Assembly: GCF_000152625.1 (NCBI RefSeq)
Contig: NZ_CH724156.1
Coordinates: forward strand, 2,844,602-2,908,601
Reading direction: 5' to 3'
Source of the DNA: Roseovarius nubinhibens ISM
GTDB lineage: Bacteria; Pseudomonadota; Alphaproteobacteria; Rhodobacterales; Rhodobacteraceae
DNA length: 64,000 nt
A program made the position numbers and the translations under genes. Below, in pieces: positions 48,903-57,253 of the stretch (position 1 is its first letter; each line of letters starts with the position of its first letter). Under the pieces are notes generated by a model, which searched no databases, had not been told where the DNA came from, and saw nothing but the letters and a program-made list of their open reading frames with translations.

Positions 48903-51356
48903 TCATGCGGGGATCTGGGCCGCATCAGTGCGGGGCAAAAGCCCCTCGGGATCATAGGCCGGTGCGCCGAGAATGCGGGCCGGGCGGGGGGTGCCTGCGA
49001 TCACCACCTCGACCTCGGTCCCGGCAACGTTGGCCTCGGGCCTGACATAAGCAAAGGCCAGAATTTTCCCGCAGCTATGCCCGTAGGCGACAGAGGCTGT
49101 AGAGCCCACGACCTTGCCCTGCAAAAGCACCGCCTCGCCGCCATGACCGTCATGCGCGCCATCGGGGGCGATCTCGAGATAGGCGCAGACAAAGCGGCGG
49201 GCGGGGGCGAGCGTCGCCTCGCGGCCGATATACGCCTTGTCGGTGCGGGCAAAGCGCAGCACATCGGCCTCGGCCAGCGTCACCTCATTGGTGAGCTCGC
49301 CCGCGCCCTTGAAGCCCTTTTCCATCCGCATCGCGTTCATGGCGAAACTGCCATAGTCGGCGAGACCCAAAGGTGCGCCTGCAGCCCAGAGCGCGTCATA
49401 GACGGCAAGCGCCGCGTCGCGGGGCATGTGGAACTCCCAGCCCAGCTCTCCGGCATAGGACATGCGGAAGGCCCAGAGCCTGTGACCCGCCACGGTGATC
49501 TCCTGCGCGGTGAGCCAGGGGAAGGCGGCATTATCGAGCGGCGCATCGGTACAGGTGGCAAGGATGTCGCGGGACCGGGGGCCGTTCAGGGTGAGCGCGG
49601 CCCAATCATTGGAGCGCAGGGTCACGGTCACATCGGCCGTGCCGCGATGGCGGTCGAGATGATCCAAGAGCCGCTGTTCAAAGAAGGCGGCACAGACCAG
49701 ATAGAAGCGATCCGAGGCGAGGCGCACCACGGTGGTCTCCAGCTCGATCCGCCCGGCCGCGTTCAGCATATGGGTGAGGGCGATGCCGCCCGTCTTGCGT
49801 GGCAGGCGGTTGGCAACGAGCCGGTCGAGCAGGGTCTCGGCCTCGGGGCCCGACAGTTCGACCTTGGTGAAGGCCGAGATATCCATGATCCCCGCCGCCT
49901 CGCGCACGGCCCGGCATTCATCGCCCACCACGTCATGCACCGGGGTGCGGCCAAAGCCATAGTGGTCATGCTGCGCGATACCCGCCTTGGCGAACCAGCG
50001 GGGGCGCTCATGGCCATAGACCTCTTCGAACACTGCGCCCTTGGACTTGAGCCGGTCATAGAGCGGCGAAGGTTTCACCGGACGGCCCGCCAGACGGTTG
50101 AAATGCGGGAAGGGGATTTCATGGCGCAGGCAATAATCCTCCTTGGCCTTGATCACCTGCCACTCCTTGGTGGCATAGCTGCCAAAGCGGCGCGGGTCGT
50201 AATCGCGCATTGAGATATCCGCCGCGCCATGCACCATCCAGCGCGCCAATTCGCGGGTGAGGCCGGGACCCCAGCCGATGCCGATCTGGGTGCCACAGCA
50301 GCACCAGTAGTTGCGCACGCCCGGCGCGGGACCGATGAGAGGGTTGCCATCGGGCGGGTGGCTGATCGCGCCATGAACCTCGCGGGTGATGCCGCGCTCG
50401 GCCAGGACGGGCATGCGGTTGAGGCTTTCTTCGAGCCAGGGCATGACCCGGTCGTAATCCGCGTCAAAGAGCCAGTTCTCGTAATCCCACGGGCATTCGT
50501 CGAGCCAGACCGCATTGGGATTGGCCTTTTCATAGATGCCGATGAGCCCGCGCTTTTGCTCCATCCGGATATAGCCCGAGACCTTCTTGTCATCGCGGAT
50601 CACCGGCAATTCGCGGTCGAGAGCCTCGAATTCCGGAACGTTTTCGGTGACGAAATAATGGTGGGTCATCGAAGTCATCGGCAGCTGCAGCCCCGACCAT
50701 TCGCCCATCTGCCGGGCATAGGTGCCGCCCGCGTTGACCACATGTTCGCAGGTGATGGTGCCTTGGTCGGTCTCGACCTGCCATTCGCCCGAGGCGAGCT
50801 GGGTGATGTTGCTGGCGCGGCAGCGGCGGATGATGCGCACGCCCTTGGCCCGCGCCCCGGCGGCGAGCGCCATGGTGACGTTGGTTGGATCGACATGGCC
50901 GTCATCGGGGGTGTGGAGCGCGCCCAGCACACCGTCGAGATTGTAGAAGGGGTGCAGCTCGGCCACGCGCTGGGGCGAGACGAGGTCGATGTTGAAGCCA
51001 AGGCTGCGCCCGACGCTGAGCGTGTGGCGGAGCCAGTCCATCTCATCCTCGGTATAGGCGAGGCGGAACGAGCCGCAGCCATGCCATGTCACCGCCTGTC
51101 CGGTCTCGGCCTCGAGCCCGCCGGAATAGAGCCCGATGTTGTAATCGACGCATTTGCCCAGGCCATAGGAGGAGGTGGAATGGGTGATCTGTCCCGCCGC
51201 GTGCCAGGTCGAGCCCGACGTGAGCTCGGCCTTTTCCAGGAGCACGGTGTCATGCCCCCAGCCTTCATGGGCGAGGTGATAGGCAAGGCCCACCCCCATG
51301 ACGCCACCGCCAACGATCACCACGCGGGCATGGGAGGGAAAGGTTTTCTCGGACAT
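48903..51356 (-). CDS. FAD-dependent oxidoreductase fused to GcvT domain (dimethylglycine/sarcosine dehydrogenase-like)
   Basis: An 817-residue fusion. Residues about 10-400 form a DAO-type FAD domain (VVIVGGGVMGVGLAYHLA; TWHAAGQITHS for covalent or close FAD contact; NPLIGPAPGVRNYWCCCG). Residues about 430-817 form a GcvT/aminomethyltransferase domain (HDVVGDECRAVREAAGIMDIS; AYAGELGWEFHM-like YAGELGWEFHMP; MRMEKGFKGAGELTNE). Such enzymes oxidatively demethylate N-methyl amino acids and pass the one-carbon unit to tetrahydrofolate. The ATG at 51354-51356 has AGGAA 6 bases upstream. It is the first gene of the minus-strand cluster. Confidence 0.92.
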   Translation of the reverse strand: MSEKTFPSHARVVIVGGGVMGVGLAYHLAHEGWGHDTVLLEKAELTSGSTWHAAGQITHSTSSYGLGKCVDYNIGLYSGGLEAETGQAVTWHGCGSFRLAYTEDEMDWLRHTLSVGRSLGFNIDLVSPQRVAELHPFYNLDGVLGALHTPDDGHVDPTNVTMALAAGARAKGVRIIRRCRASNITQLASGEWQVETDQGTITCEHVVNAGGTYARQMGEWSGLQLPMTSMTHHYFVTENVPEFEALDRELPVIRDDKKVSGYIRMEQKRGLIGIYEKANPNAVWLDECPWDYENWLFDADYDRVMPWLEESLNRMPVLAERGITREVHGAISHPPDGNPLIGPAPGVRNYWCCCGTQIGIGWGPGLTRELARWMVHGAADISMRDYDPRRFGSYATKEWQVIKAKEDYCLRHEIPFPHFNRLAGRPVKPSPLYDRLKSKGAVFEEVYGHERPRWFAKAGIAQHDHYGFGRTPVHDVVGDECRAVREAAGIMDISAFTKVELSGPEAETLLDRLVANRLPRKTGGIALTHMLNAAGRIELETTVVRLASDRFYLVCAAFFEQRLLDHLDRHRGTADVTVTLRSNDWAALTLNGPRSRDILATCTDAPLDNAAFPWLTAQEITVAGHRLWAFRMSYAGELGWEFHMPRDAALAVYDALWAAGAPLGLADYGSFAMNAMRMEKGFKGAGELTNEVTLAEADVLRFARTDKAYIGREATLAPARRFVCAYLEIAPDGAHDGHGGEAVLLQGKVVGSTASVAYGHSCGKILAFAYVRPEANVAGTEVEVVIAGTPRPARILGAPAYDPEGLLPRTDAAQIPA

Positions 51357-51427
51357 GATCATTTCCTGGCTGACAGAGTCGCAATTTTCCTCGACAGGCT
51401 AGGCGAACATATGTACCATCGTCAATC
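51357..51427. promoter_or_regulatory. Divergent promoter region of the cluster with palindrome
   Basis: The 71-base gap between the FAD/GcvT gene and the RpiR gene is AT-richer than its surroundings and contains the palindrome ACATATGT (51407-51414), about 14 bases before the RpiR ATG. It must hold both promoters. Binding by the RpiR protein is the simplest idea but is not shown. Confidence 0.5.
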
Positions 51428-52315
51428 ATGAATGACACAAATGTATCAAATCAAGTTCTGGAACGGCTCTCCGAGGAATGGGAGGCCCTGACCCCCGAGG
51501 CCCAGAAGGCAGCGCGTTATGTGCTCGAAAACCCGCAGGATGTGGGGATTTCGACTGTGCGCGAGATTGCCGAGGCGGCCAAAGTGAAACCCAACACCTT
51601 TGTGCGCATGGCGCGGCAGGTGGGCTTTGACGGCTATGATGATTTCCGCGAACCGTTCCGCGAGGCCATCCGGCGCGGCGCGGTGAGCTTTCCGGACCGG
51701 GCGCGGTGGCTGCAGGGGATCCGGAAATCGGGCGCGCTGGGGGGGCTCTATGCCGATCTGGTGGATGCGGCGATGCGCAATGTCGAAGAGACATTTGCGG
51801 GGATTTCCTGCGAGAGCCTGACGGCGGCGGCCGAGGCGATCTGGGCGTCGCGGGATGTCTATACGCTTGGCGTCGGCGTCAACAATTCCAACGCGCGCAA
51901 TTTCACCTATCTCGCCTCGACCGGCATGAAGCAGTTTCACGCCATTCCGCAGCCCGGATCGGTGGCGGTGGATGATCTGGCCTGGGCGGGGGAGCGCGAT
52001 GTTCTCATCGCGATCACCTGCCGGCCCTATCGGCGCGAGGTGGTGGAGGCGGTGAAACAGGCGCGCCAGCAGGGCGTGACGGTGGTGGGCATTTCCGACA
52101 GCCCGGCCAGCCCGATCATTCGCGGCTCGGACCATGGGTTCGTGGTGGCCGCCGACACGCCGCAGTTTTTCCCATCATCGGTGTCGACCATCGCGCTGCT
52201 GGAGACGCTGTTGAGCTTTGTCATCGCGGTGGCCAGCGACGAGGTCGTGGGCCGCGTCGAGACATTCCACAAACGCAGGCATCATCTTGGCATGTATGAG
52301 GAGGACCCTGAATGA
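51428..52315 (+). CDS. MurR/RpiR family transcriptional regulator
   Basis: A 295-residue regulator: N-terminal RpiR helix-turn-helix (residues about 10-80, with VREIAEAAKVKPNTFVRMARQVGF) and a C-terminal SIS domain (residues about 120-260; YTLGVGVNNSNARNFTYLAS, VLIAITCRPYRREVVEAVKQA). SIS domains usually sense phosphosugars, which is odd for an amine-osmolyte cluster. It is divergent from the FAD/GcvT gene and overlaps the Rieske gene by 4 bases, so it is the likely local regulator. Confidence 0.93.
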   Translation: MNDTNVSNQVLERLSEEWEALTPEAQKAARYVLENPQDVGISTVREIAEAAKVKPNTFVRMARQVGFDGYDDFREPFREAIRRGAVSFPDRARWLQGIRKSGALGGLYADLVDAAMRNVEETFAGISCESLTAAAEAIWASRDVYTLGVGVNNSNARNFTYLASTGMKQFHAIPQPGSVAVDDLAWAGERDVLIAITCRPYRREVVEAVKQARQQGVTVVGISDSPASPIIRGSDHGFVVAADTPQFFPSSVSTIALLETLLSFVIAVASDEVVGRVETFHKRRHHLGMYEEDPE

Positions 52316-53400
52316 CGGCAGAGCTGCTGCACTCTCTGGAGGCGCATTACTATACCGACCCCGCGATTTTCGAGAGCGAACGCAAGGGGTTGCTGGCGCG
52401 GAGCTGGCAATATGCCGGCCATGCGAGCCAGGTGCCGAATGTCGGCGATTACTTTGCCTTCGAGCTGGCGGGGGAGAATCTGTTCTGCATCCGGGGCCGC
52501 GATGAGGTGGTGCGGGCCTTCTATAACGTCTGCCAGCACCGGGCGCATGAGCTGCTCCGCGAGACCGGCAATGCGCGGGTGGTGGTCTGTCCCTATCACG
52601 CCTGGACCTATGAGCTGACGGGCGAATTGCGGGCGGGGCCGAATATCAAATCGGTGCCGGGGTTTGACCGGAGCAAGGTCTGTCTCACCGAGGTAAAATG
52701 CGAGGATTTCAACGGGTTCCTCTTTGTGAACCTCGATCCGGACGCGGCGCCGATGGACGAGTGGTATCCCGGGGTGCGCGAGGAAATCCGGGCCTATGTG
52801 CCGCATGTCGCGGCGCTCGAGCCGCTGGAATGGGTGGAGATTCCGGAGGCGTGCAATTGGAAGGTTTCGGTCGAGAATTACTCGGAATGCTACCATTGTC
52901 CGATCAACCACAAGACCTTTGCCGAAGGGGTGGTGAAGCCCGAGACCTATGACATCCAGCCGCTCGAGACGGGCTATGTGCTGCGCCATACGACGGAATG
53001 TCAGAACCTTGAGAAGATGACCTATCCCATTGATATGTCAGTGGAACATGCGGGGGAATATCGGAGCTGGTTCCTCTGGCCGATGTTCTCGTTTCAATGC
53101 TATCCGGGCAATATCCTCAACACCTATCACTGGCGGGCGGGGGCGGTGGATCGCTGTACCGTCTGGCGCGGCTGGTATACGCCGGGCGGGGCCGAGAGCG
53201 ATGTGATCCGGGGGCTGGCGAAACAGGATCGCGAGACCACGGTGGAGGAGGATATTCACCTCGTCGAGAGCGTCTTTCGCGGGCTGAAATCGCGGGGCTA
53301 TACGCCGGGGCCCTTGGTAATCGATCCCAAATGCGGGGTCAATTCCGAGCATTCGGTGGCGACGCTTCAGGGCTGGATGCGCGAGGCGGTGGCGGGCTGA
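52312..53400 (+). CDS. Rieske non-haem iron oxygenase (betaine/carnitine monooxygenase-like)
   Basis: A 362-residue oxygenase alpha subunit. The Rieske 2Fe-2S ligands are Cys74 and His76 (NVCQHRAH) and Cys93 and His96 (VVCPYHAW). The mononuclear iron site is His195 and His200 in ENYSECYHCPINHK, with the acidic ligand expected in the C-terminal part (EEDIHLVESV). Relatives demethylate or cleave quaternary ammonium compounds (glycine betaine, stachydrine, carnitine), so it may start breakdown of a betaine. No reductase gene is adjacent, so it must borrow one. It overlaps the RpiR gene by 4 bases. Confidence 0.92.
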   Translation: MTAELLHSLEAHYYTDPAIFESERKGLLARSWQYAGHASQVPNVGDYFAFELAGENLFCIRGRDEVVRAFYNVCQHRAHELLRETGNARVVVCPYHAWTYELTGELRAGPNIKSVPGFDRSKVCLTEVKCEDFNGFLFVNLDPDAAPMDEWYPGVREEIRAYVPHVAALEPLEWVEIPEACNWKVSVENYSECYHCPINHKTFAEGVVKPETYDIQPLETGYVLRHTTECQNLEKMTYPIDMSVEHAGEYRSWFLWPMFSFQCYPGNILNTYHWRAGAVDRCTVWRGWYTPGGAESDVIRGLAKQDRETTVEEDIHLVESVFRGLKSRGYTPGPLVIDPKCGVNSEHSVATLQGWMREAVAG

Positions 53401-53407
53401 AATGCCC

Positions 53408-53435
53408 TGTCGGTAACACGTCGGTAAAGCGACGG
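53408..53435 (+). repeat. GTCGGTA 11-bp tandem repeat, copy 4 (short)
   Basis: Two units only, GTCGGTAACAC and GTCGGTAAAGC, then GACGGT. It begins 8 bases after the Rieske stop, in the gap between convergent genes. Confidence 0.8.
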
Positions 53436-53475
53436 TAACGCGGCGGTTGCGAAAACCGCCGCGTTTTTGCGTGGA

Positions 53476-55764
53476 TTAGCCCTTGCGGCGGGGCGGTTCG
53501 CCGCCGCCGGGACGGGAGCCGGGTTTGCGCGGCTGACGCGCGCCGGGCTTGAGACCGCCGGGCGGGGTGAAGCGTTTCGACGTGTCGCGCCCATCGCGGG
53601 CGGGCTTGGCCGCCGGTTTCGCGCCGGGTTTGCCAGCGGGCTTACCGGCGGGTTTCCCGGCGGGCTTGCCAGCCGGTTTGCCCTCGGCTTTGCCGAAGCT
53701 CTTGCCAGCCGGTTTGCCGCCCGGTTTGCCAGAAGGCTTGCCGCCGGGTTTGTCGCCGAACTTGCCAGAGGGTTTGCCGCCGGGCTTGCCCGAAGGTTTA
53801 CCAGCGGGCTTGCCGCCCGGCTTGTCACCGAATTTGCCAGCGGGTTTGTCGCCAAACTTGCCCGAAGGTTTGCCGGCGGGTTTCGAGGCGGGTTTTGGGG
53901 CGGGTTTCGGGCTCTTGTGTTCGACGGCATGGGTTTCGGTCAGCGGCCGGGGCTTGCTGCGCGGTTTGTCGGCGCGGGGCTTGTCGCTGCGGGGTTTGTC
54001 GCCCCAGGGCTTGTCGCCACGGGGTTTGTCACCCCAGGACTTCTCCCCGCGCGGCTTGTCACCACGCGGCTTGTCACCGCGCGGCTTGTCGCCCCAGGAT
54101 TTCTCGCCACGGGGCGGGCCGTCATGGCGCGGCTTGCCGCCTGCGGGGCGCGCACCGCGATGCGGTTTCGGCGCGGGGCGGCCAAGATCGGGCATCTCGT
54201 CGAGCTGGCGCACAGTGATGCCATCCTCGAGCGTGTTGTTGTCGAGCGCGTCGAAAAAGCCCGAGACCGCCGGGGTAGACAGCTCGACATAGGTCTCGCC
54301 ATCCTGCACGCGGATTGCGCCGATATTGGCCTTGTCGAGATTGCCGGAGCGCAAGAGAAGCGGCAGCAGCCAGCGCGCCTCGGCCCGGTCCTTGCGGCCG
54401 ACCGAGAGCGAAATCCACGTGGCGGGGCCGAACTCGGCATGATCGCGGCGCGGTGCGGCTTTGCCCGCCTCCGGCGCGCTCAGCTCTTCGGGGGCGGCGT
54501 GACGGGTGCGGAAGAGGCGCAGATAGGCGCCGACCACGGCCTCGGGGCTCTGCTCGGCCAGCAGGCGGGCGGCAAAGGCGGTTTCGGCCTCGGTCAGCGG
54601 CGTCTCCCAGGCGGGATCGGCGAGCAGGCGGTTTTCATCCTGTTCGAGGATCGCATCGGCGGAGGGCGGCAGCGTCCATTCGGCGGTGATCTTGGCGAAT
54701 TTCAGGATGCGTTCGGCCTTTTTCAGATCGCGCGGCGCGACGATCAGCGCCGAGACGCCCTTGCGCCCGGCGCGGCCGGTGCGGCCCGAGCGGTGCATCA
54801 GGCTCTCGGTGTTTTTCGGCAGATCGGCATGGATCACCAGATTGAGATTGGGCAGGTCGATGCCGCGCGCCGCCACATCGGTGGCGACACAGATCCGGGC
54901 GCGCCCGTCGCGCATCGCCTGCAGCGCGTGGCTGCGTTCCGATTGGCTCAGCTCGCCCGAGAGGCTCACCACGGCAAAGCCGCGATTGGCGAGCCGGGTG
55001 GTCAGGTGGTTGACCGCCGCGCGGGTGTTGGCAAAGACGATCGCCGCCTCGGCATCATGAAAGCGCAGCAGGTTGAAGATCGCCGCTTCGCCTTCGCCAT
55101 GGGCGACGCGCAGCGCCTGATAGGCGATGTCGGCATGTTGTTCGGTGCTGCTGACGGTGTTGATGCGGCGGGCGTCGCGCTGAAACTGGCCGGCGAGCCG
55201 GGCGATGGCGGGCGGCACGGTGGCCGAGAAGAGCAGGGTGCGGCGGTTCTCAGGCGCGGCTTCGAGCATGAACTCGAGATCTTCGCGAAAGCCGAGATCG
55301 AGCATCTCATCCGCCTCGTCGAGCACCACGACACGCAGGTCGTCCATGTCGAGCGAGCCGCGCGAGATATGGTCGCGCAGCCGCCCCGGCGTGCCGACGA
55401 CGATATGCGCGCCACGTTCCAGCGTGCGCCGTTCGTCGCGCATATCCATGCCGCCGACGCAGGAGGCGATGCGCGCGCCGGTCTCGGCATAGAGCCAGCG
55501 CAGCTCGTTCATCACCTGAAAGGCCAGCTCGCGCGTCGGGGCCACCACCAGCGCCAGCGGCGCGGCGGCGGGGCCGAAGACCTCGGCCTCGTCGAGCAGG
55601 GTGGGCGCCATGGCGAGGCCGAAGGCCACCGTCTTGCCCGAGCCGGTCTGGGCCGAGACCAGCAGATCGGAGCCGATGAGATCGGGATCGGCCATGGCCT
55701 CTTGCACGGGGGTGAGGCTGTCATAGCCACGGGCGGCGAGCGCGTTGGAAAGGGGGGGTATCAT
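53476..55764 (-). CDS. DEAD-box RNA helicase with long repetitive Lys/Gly/Pro tail
   Basis: A 762-residue helicase. Motifs: AQTGSGKT (38-45), PTRELA, GTPGR, DEAD (149-152), SAT (180-182), ARGID and HRSGRTGRAG. A DbpA-like RNA-binding domain lies near residues 430-505 (WISLSVGRKDRAEARWLLPLL; IGAIRVQDGETYVEL). From about residue 529 to the end the protein is low-complexity: GDKPRG/GEKSWG units, then GKPSGK/GKPAGK units. The tail is long for DeaD/RhlE proteins and very basic, so strong RNA binding or condensation is plausible. The ATG at 55762-55764 has AGGATA upstream; the open frame continues further upstream but without motifs. Confidence 0.93.
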   Translation of the reverse strand: MIPPLSNALAARGYDSLTPVQEAMADPDLIGSDLLVSAQTGSGKTVAFGLAMAPTLLDEAEVFGPAAAPLALVVAPTRELAFQVMNELRWLYAETGARIASCVGGMDMRDERRTLERGAHIVVGTPGRLRDHISRGSLDMDDLRVVVLDEADEMLDLGFREDLEFMLEAAPENRRTLLFSATVPPAIARLAGQFQRDARRINTVSSTEQHADIAYQALRVAHGEGEAAIFNLLRFHDAEAAIVFANTRAAVNHLTTRLANRGFAVVSLSGELSQSERSHALQAMRDGRARICVATDVAARGIDLPNLNLVIHADLPKNTESLMHRSGRTGRAGRKGVSALIVAPRDLKKAERILKFAKITAEWTLPPSADAILEQDENRLLADPAWETPLTEAETAFAARLLAEQSPEAVVGAYLRLFRTRHAAPEELSAPEAGKAAPRRDHAEFGPATWISLSVGRKDRAEARWLLPLLLRSGNLDKANIGAIRVQDGETYVELSTPAVSGFFDALDNNTLEDGITVRQLDEMPDLGRPAPKPHRGARPAGGKPRHDGPPRGEKSWGDKPRGDKPRGDKPRGEKSWGDKPRGDKPWGDKPRSDKPRADKPRSKPRPLTETHAVEHKSPKPAPKPASKPAGKPSGKFGDKPAGKFGDKPGGKPAGKPSGKPGGKPSGKFGDKPGGKPSGKPGGKPAGKSFGKAEGKPAGKPAGKPAGKPAGKPGAKPAAKPARDGRDTSKRFTPPGGLKPGARQPRKPGSRPGGGEPPRRKG
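53530..54130. repeat. Imperfect coding repeats of the helicase tail
   Basis: On the plus strand, 9-12-base units of the type GCCGGGTTTGCC / GGCTTGCCGGC recur from about 53620 to 53885. Units of the GGCTTGTCACCACGC type recur from about 53960 to 54115. They are within the helicase gene and encode its Gly/Lys/Pro/Asp tail. They are not a CRISPR array, since there are no spacers. Confidence 0.8.
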
Positions 55765-55903
55765 GGGAAGGGTATCCTGGGGGTTGCGGCGGGGAGGGCC
55801 GGAGGCAGGCGGCCGGGCCGCGAAACCCCGGCTCATACGCCGCTTTGCAAGGATTGTATATGGGCAATCCGCATCGCGCAAATCGGGGCGGGTTTCGGCG
55901 CAT

Positions 55904-55956
55904 GGGGGTGTGGGCGGGTGTTTGGGTGTTGGGGGGAGTGGGGGGAGTTGGGGGGC
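55904..55956 (+). other. G-rich stretch with G-quadruplex potential
   Basis: Seven runs of three to six G residues are separated by two to five other bases, between the helicase start (55764) and gmd (56131). The sequence is on the plus strand. The 366-base gap holds this, the repeat at 55950-56009 and no gene. Confidence 0.65.
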
Positions 55957-56009
55957 GCTGCCCCCAAGGCCTGCGGCCTTTCCCCCGGGATATTGGGGGC
56001 CAGAAGAAG
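55950..56009. repeat. GGRTATT...CCAGAA repeat with GC hairpin, copy before gmd
   Basis: GGGGGG-CGCTG-CCCCC hairpin, then CCTGCGGCC and a core that starts GGATATTG and ends CCAGAAGAAG. Close match to 42811-42867, and related to the head-to-head copy at 13405-13463. Confidence 0.85.
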
Positions 56010-56130
56010 CGGGGGGGCGGGGAGATAAGGTGAGCGGCGGCGGCTGGCCGTTGGGGGCAGTTGCCAGTTGCCCCGCGCAGGCAGAGGCTTTAGGTGTCGG
56101 GAAAAGGCATGAATTCGAGGCGAAGACCAT

Positions 56131-57249
56131 ATGAAGCGCGCATTGATCACCGGGATCACCGGGCAGGACGGATCCTATCTGGCCGAATTTCTTCTGGAGA
56201 AAGGCTATGAGGTGCATGGGATCAAGCGCCGCGCCTCGCTGTTCAACACCGACCGGATCGATCATATCTTTGAGGACCCGCATGCGCCGGACCCGAAGCT
56301 CAAGCTGCATTATGGCGATCTGTCGGACACGTCGAACCTGACCCGGCTCATTGCCGAGATCAAGCCGGATGAGGTCTATAACCTCGGGGCACAGAGCCAT
56401 GTGGCGGTGAGTTTCGAGAGCCCGGAATATACCGCCGATGTGGATGGGATGGGCACGCTACGGCTGTTGGAGGCGATCCGCTTTCTCGGGATGGAGAAGA
56501 CCTGTCGGTTCTATCAGGCCTCGACCTCGGAGCTCTATGGGCTGGTGCAGGAGACGCCGCAGCGCGAGACGACGCCGTTTTACCCGCGGTCGCCCTATGC
56601 GGTGGCGAAGCTCTATTCCTATTGGATCACGGTCAATTACCGCGAAAGCTATGGCATGTATGCCTGCAACGGCATTCTCTTCAACCATGAGAGCCCGCGC
56701 CGGGGCGAGACCTTTGTGACCCGCAAGATCACCCGTGGCCTCGCCAATATCGCGCAGGGGCTCGAGCCCTGTCTCTACATGGGCAATATCGATGCGCTGC
56801 GCGATTGGGGCCATGCCAAGGATTATGTGCGGATGCAGTGGATGATGCTGCAGCAAGATGCGCCCGAGGATTTCGTCATCGCCACCGGTAAGCAATATAG
56901 CGTGCGCGATTTCATCCGCTGGTCGGCGGCGGAGCTGGGGATCGAGCTCGCGTTTTCCGGGACGGGCGTCGAAGAGGTCGCGACCGTGGCGGCGGTCACT
57001 TCGGACAAGGCGCCGGCGGTCAAGGTGGGCGATGTGATCCTGCGCATCGATCCGCGCTATTTCCGGCCTGCCGAGGTCGAGACGCTGCTTGGCGATCCGG
57101 CGAAGGCCAAGGAGAAGCTTGGCTGGGTGCCGCAGATCACCGCGCAGGAGATGTGCGCCGAGATGGTCGAGGCCGATCTTGTGGCGGCGCGGCGGGCGCG
57201 GCTGTTGCGGGATCATGGCTATGAGACCTCTGTGACGCGCGAGGGCTGA
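56131..57249 (+). CDS. gmd: GDP-mannose 4,6-dehydratase
   Basis: Gmd makes GDP-4-keto-6-deoxy-D-mannose, the precursor of fucose, perosamine, colitose and others. The 372-residue short-chain dehydrogenase/reductase has the NADP loop [14 protein letters not shown] at residues 8-21, the catalytic Thr/Glu region in QASTSELYG, Tyr-x3-Lys in [12 protein letters not shown], and the C-terminal [21 protein letters not shown]. All are intact, with normal length. The ATG at 56131 starts the operon of four nucleotide-sugar genes; the next gene begins 5 bases after its stop. Confidence 0.97.
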   Translation: MKRALITGITGQDGSYLAEFLLEKGYEVHGIKRRASLFNTDRIDHIFEDPHAPDPKLKLHYGDLSDTSNLTRLIAEIKPDEVYNLGAQSHVAVSFESPEYTADVDGMGTLRLLEAIRFLGMEKTCRFYQASTSELYGLVQETPQRETTPFYPRSPYAVAKLYSYWITVNYRESYGMYACNGILFNHESPRRGETFVTRKITRGLANIAQGLEPCLYMGNIDALRDWGHAKDYVRMQWMMLQQDAPEDFVIATGKQYSVRDFIRWSAAELGIELAFSGTGVEEVATVAAVTSDKAPAVKVGDVILRIDPRYFRPAEVETLLGDPAKAKEKLGWVPQITAQEMCAEMVEADLVAARRARLLRDHGYETSVTREG

Positions 57250-57253
57250 GGCG

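Noticed and set aside
53530-54130. Possible CRISPR array or tandem satellite.
   Set aside because: The units are coding, variable and without unique spacers; they encode the helicase tail.
53467-56028. An 853-codon open frame opposite the helicase gene, with collagen-like GLPAGL repeats in another frame.
   Set aside because: The repeats are the reverse complement of the helicase tail. There is no start signal or domain.
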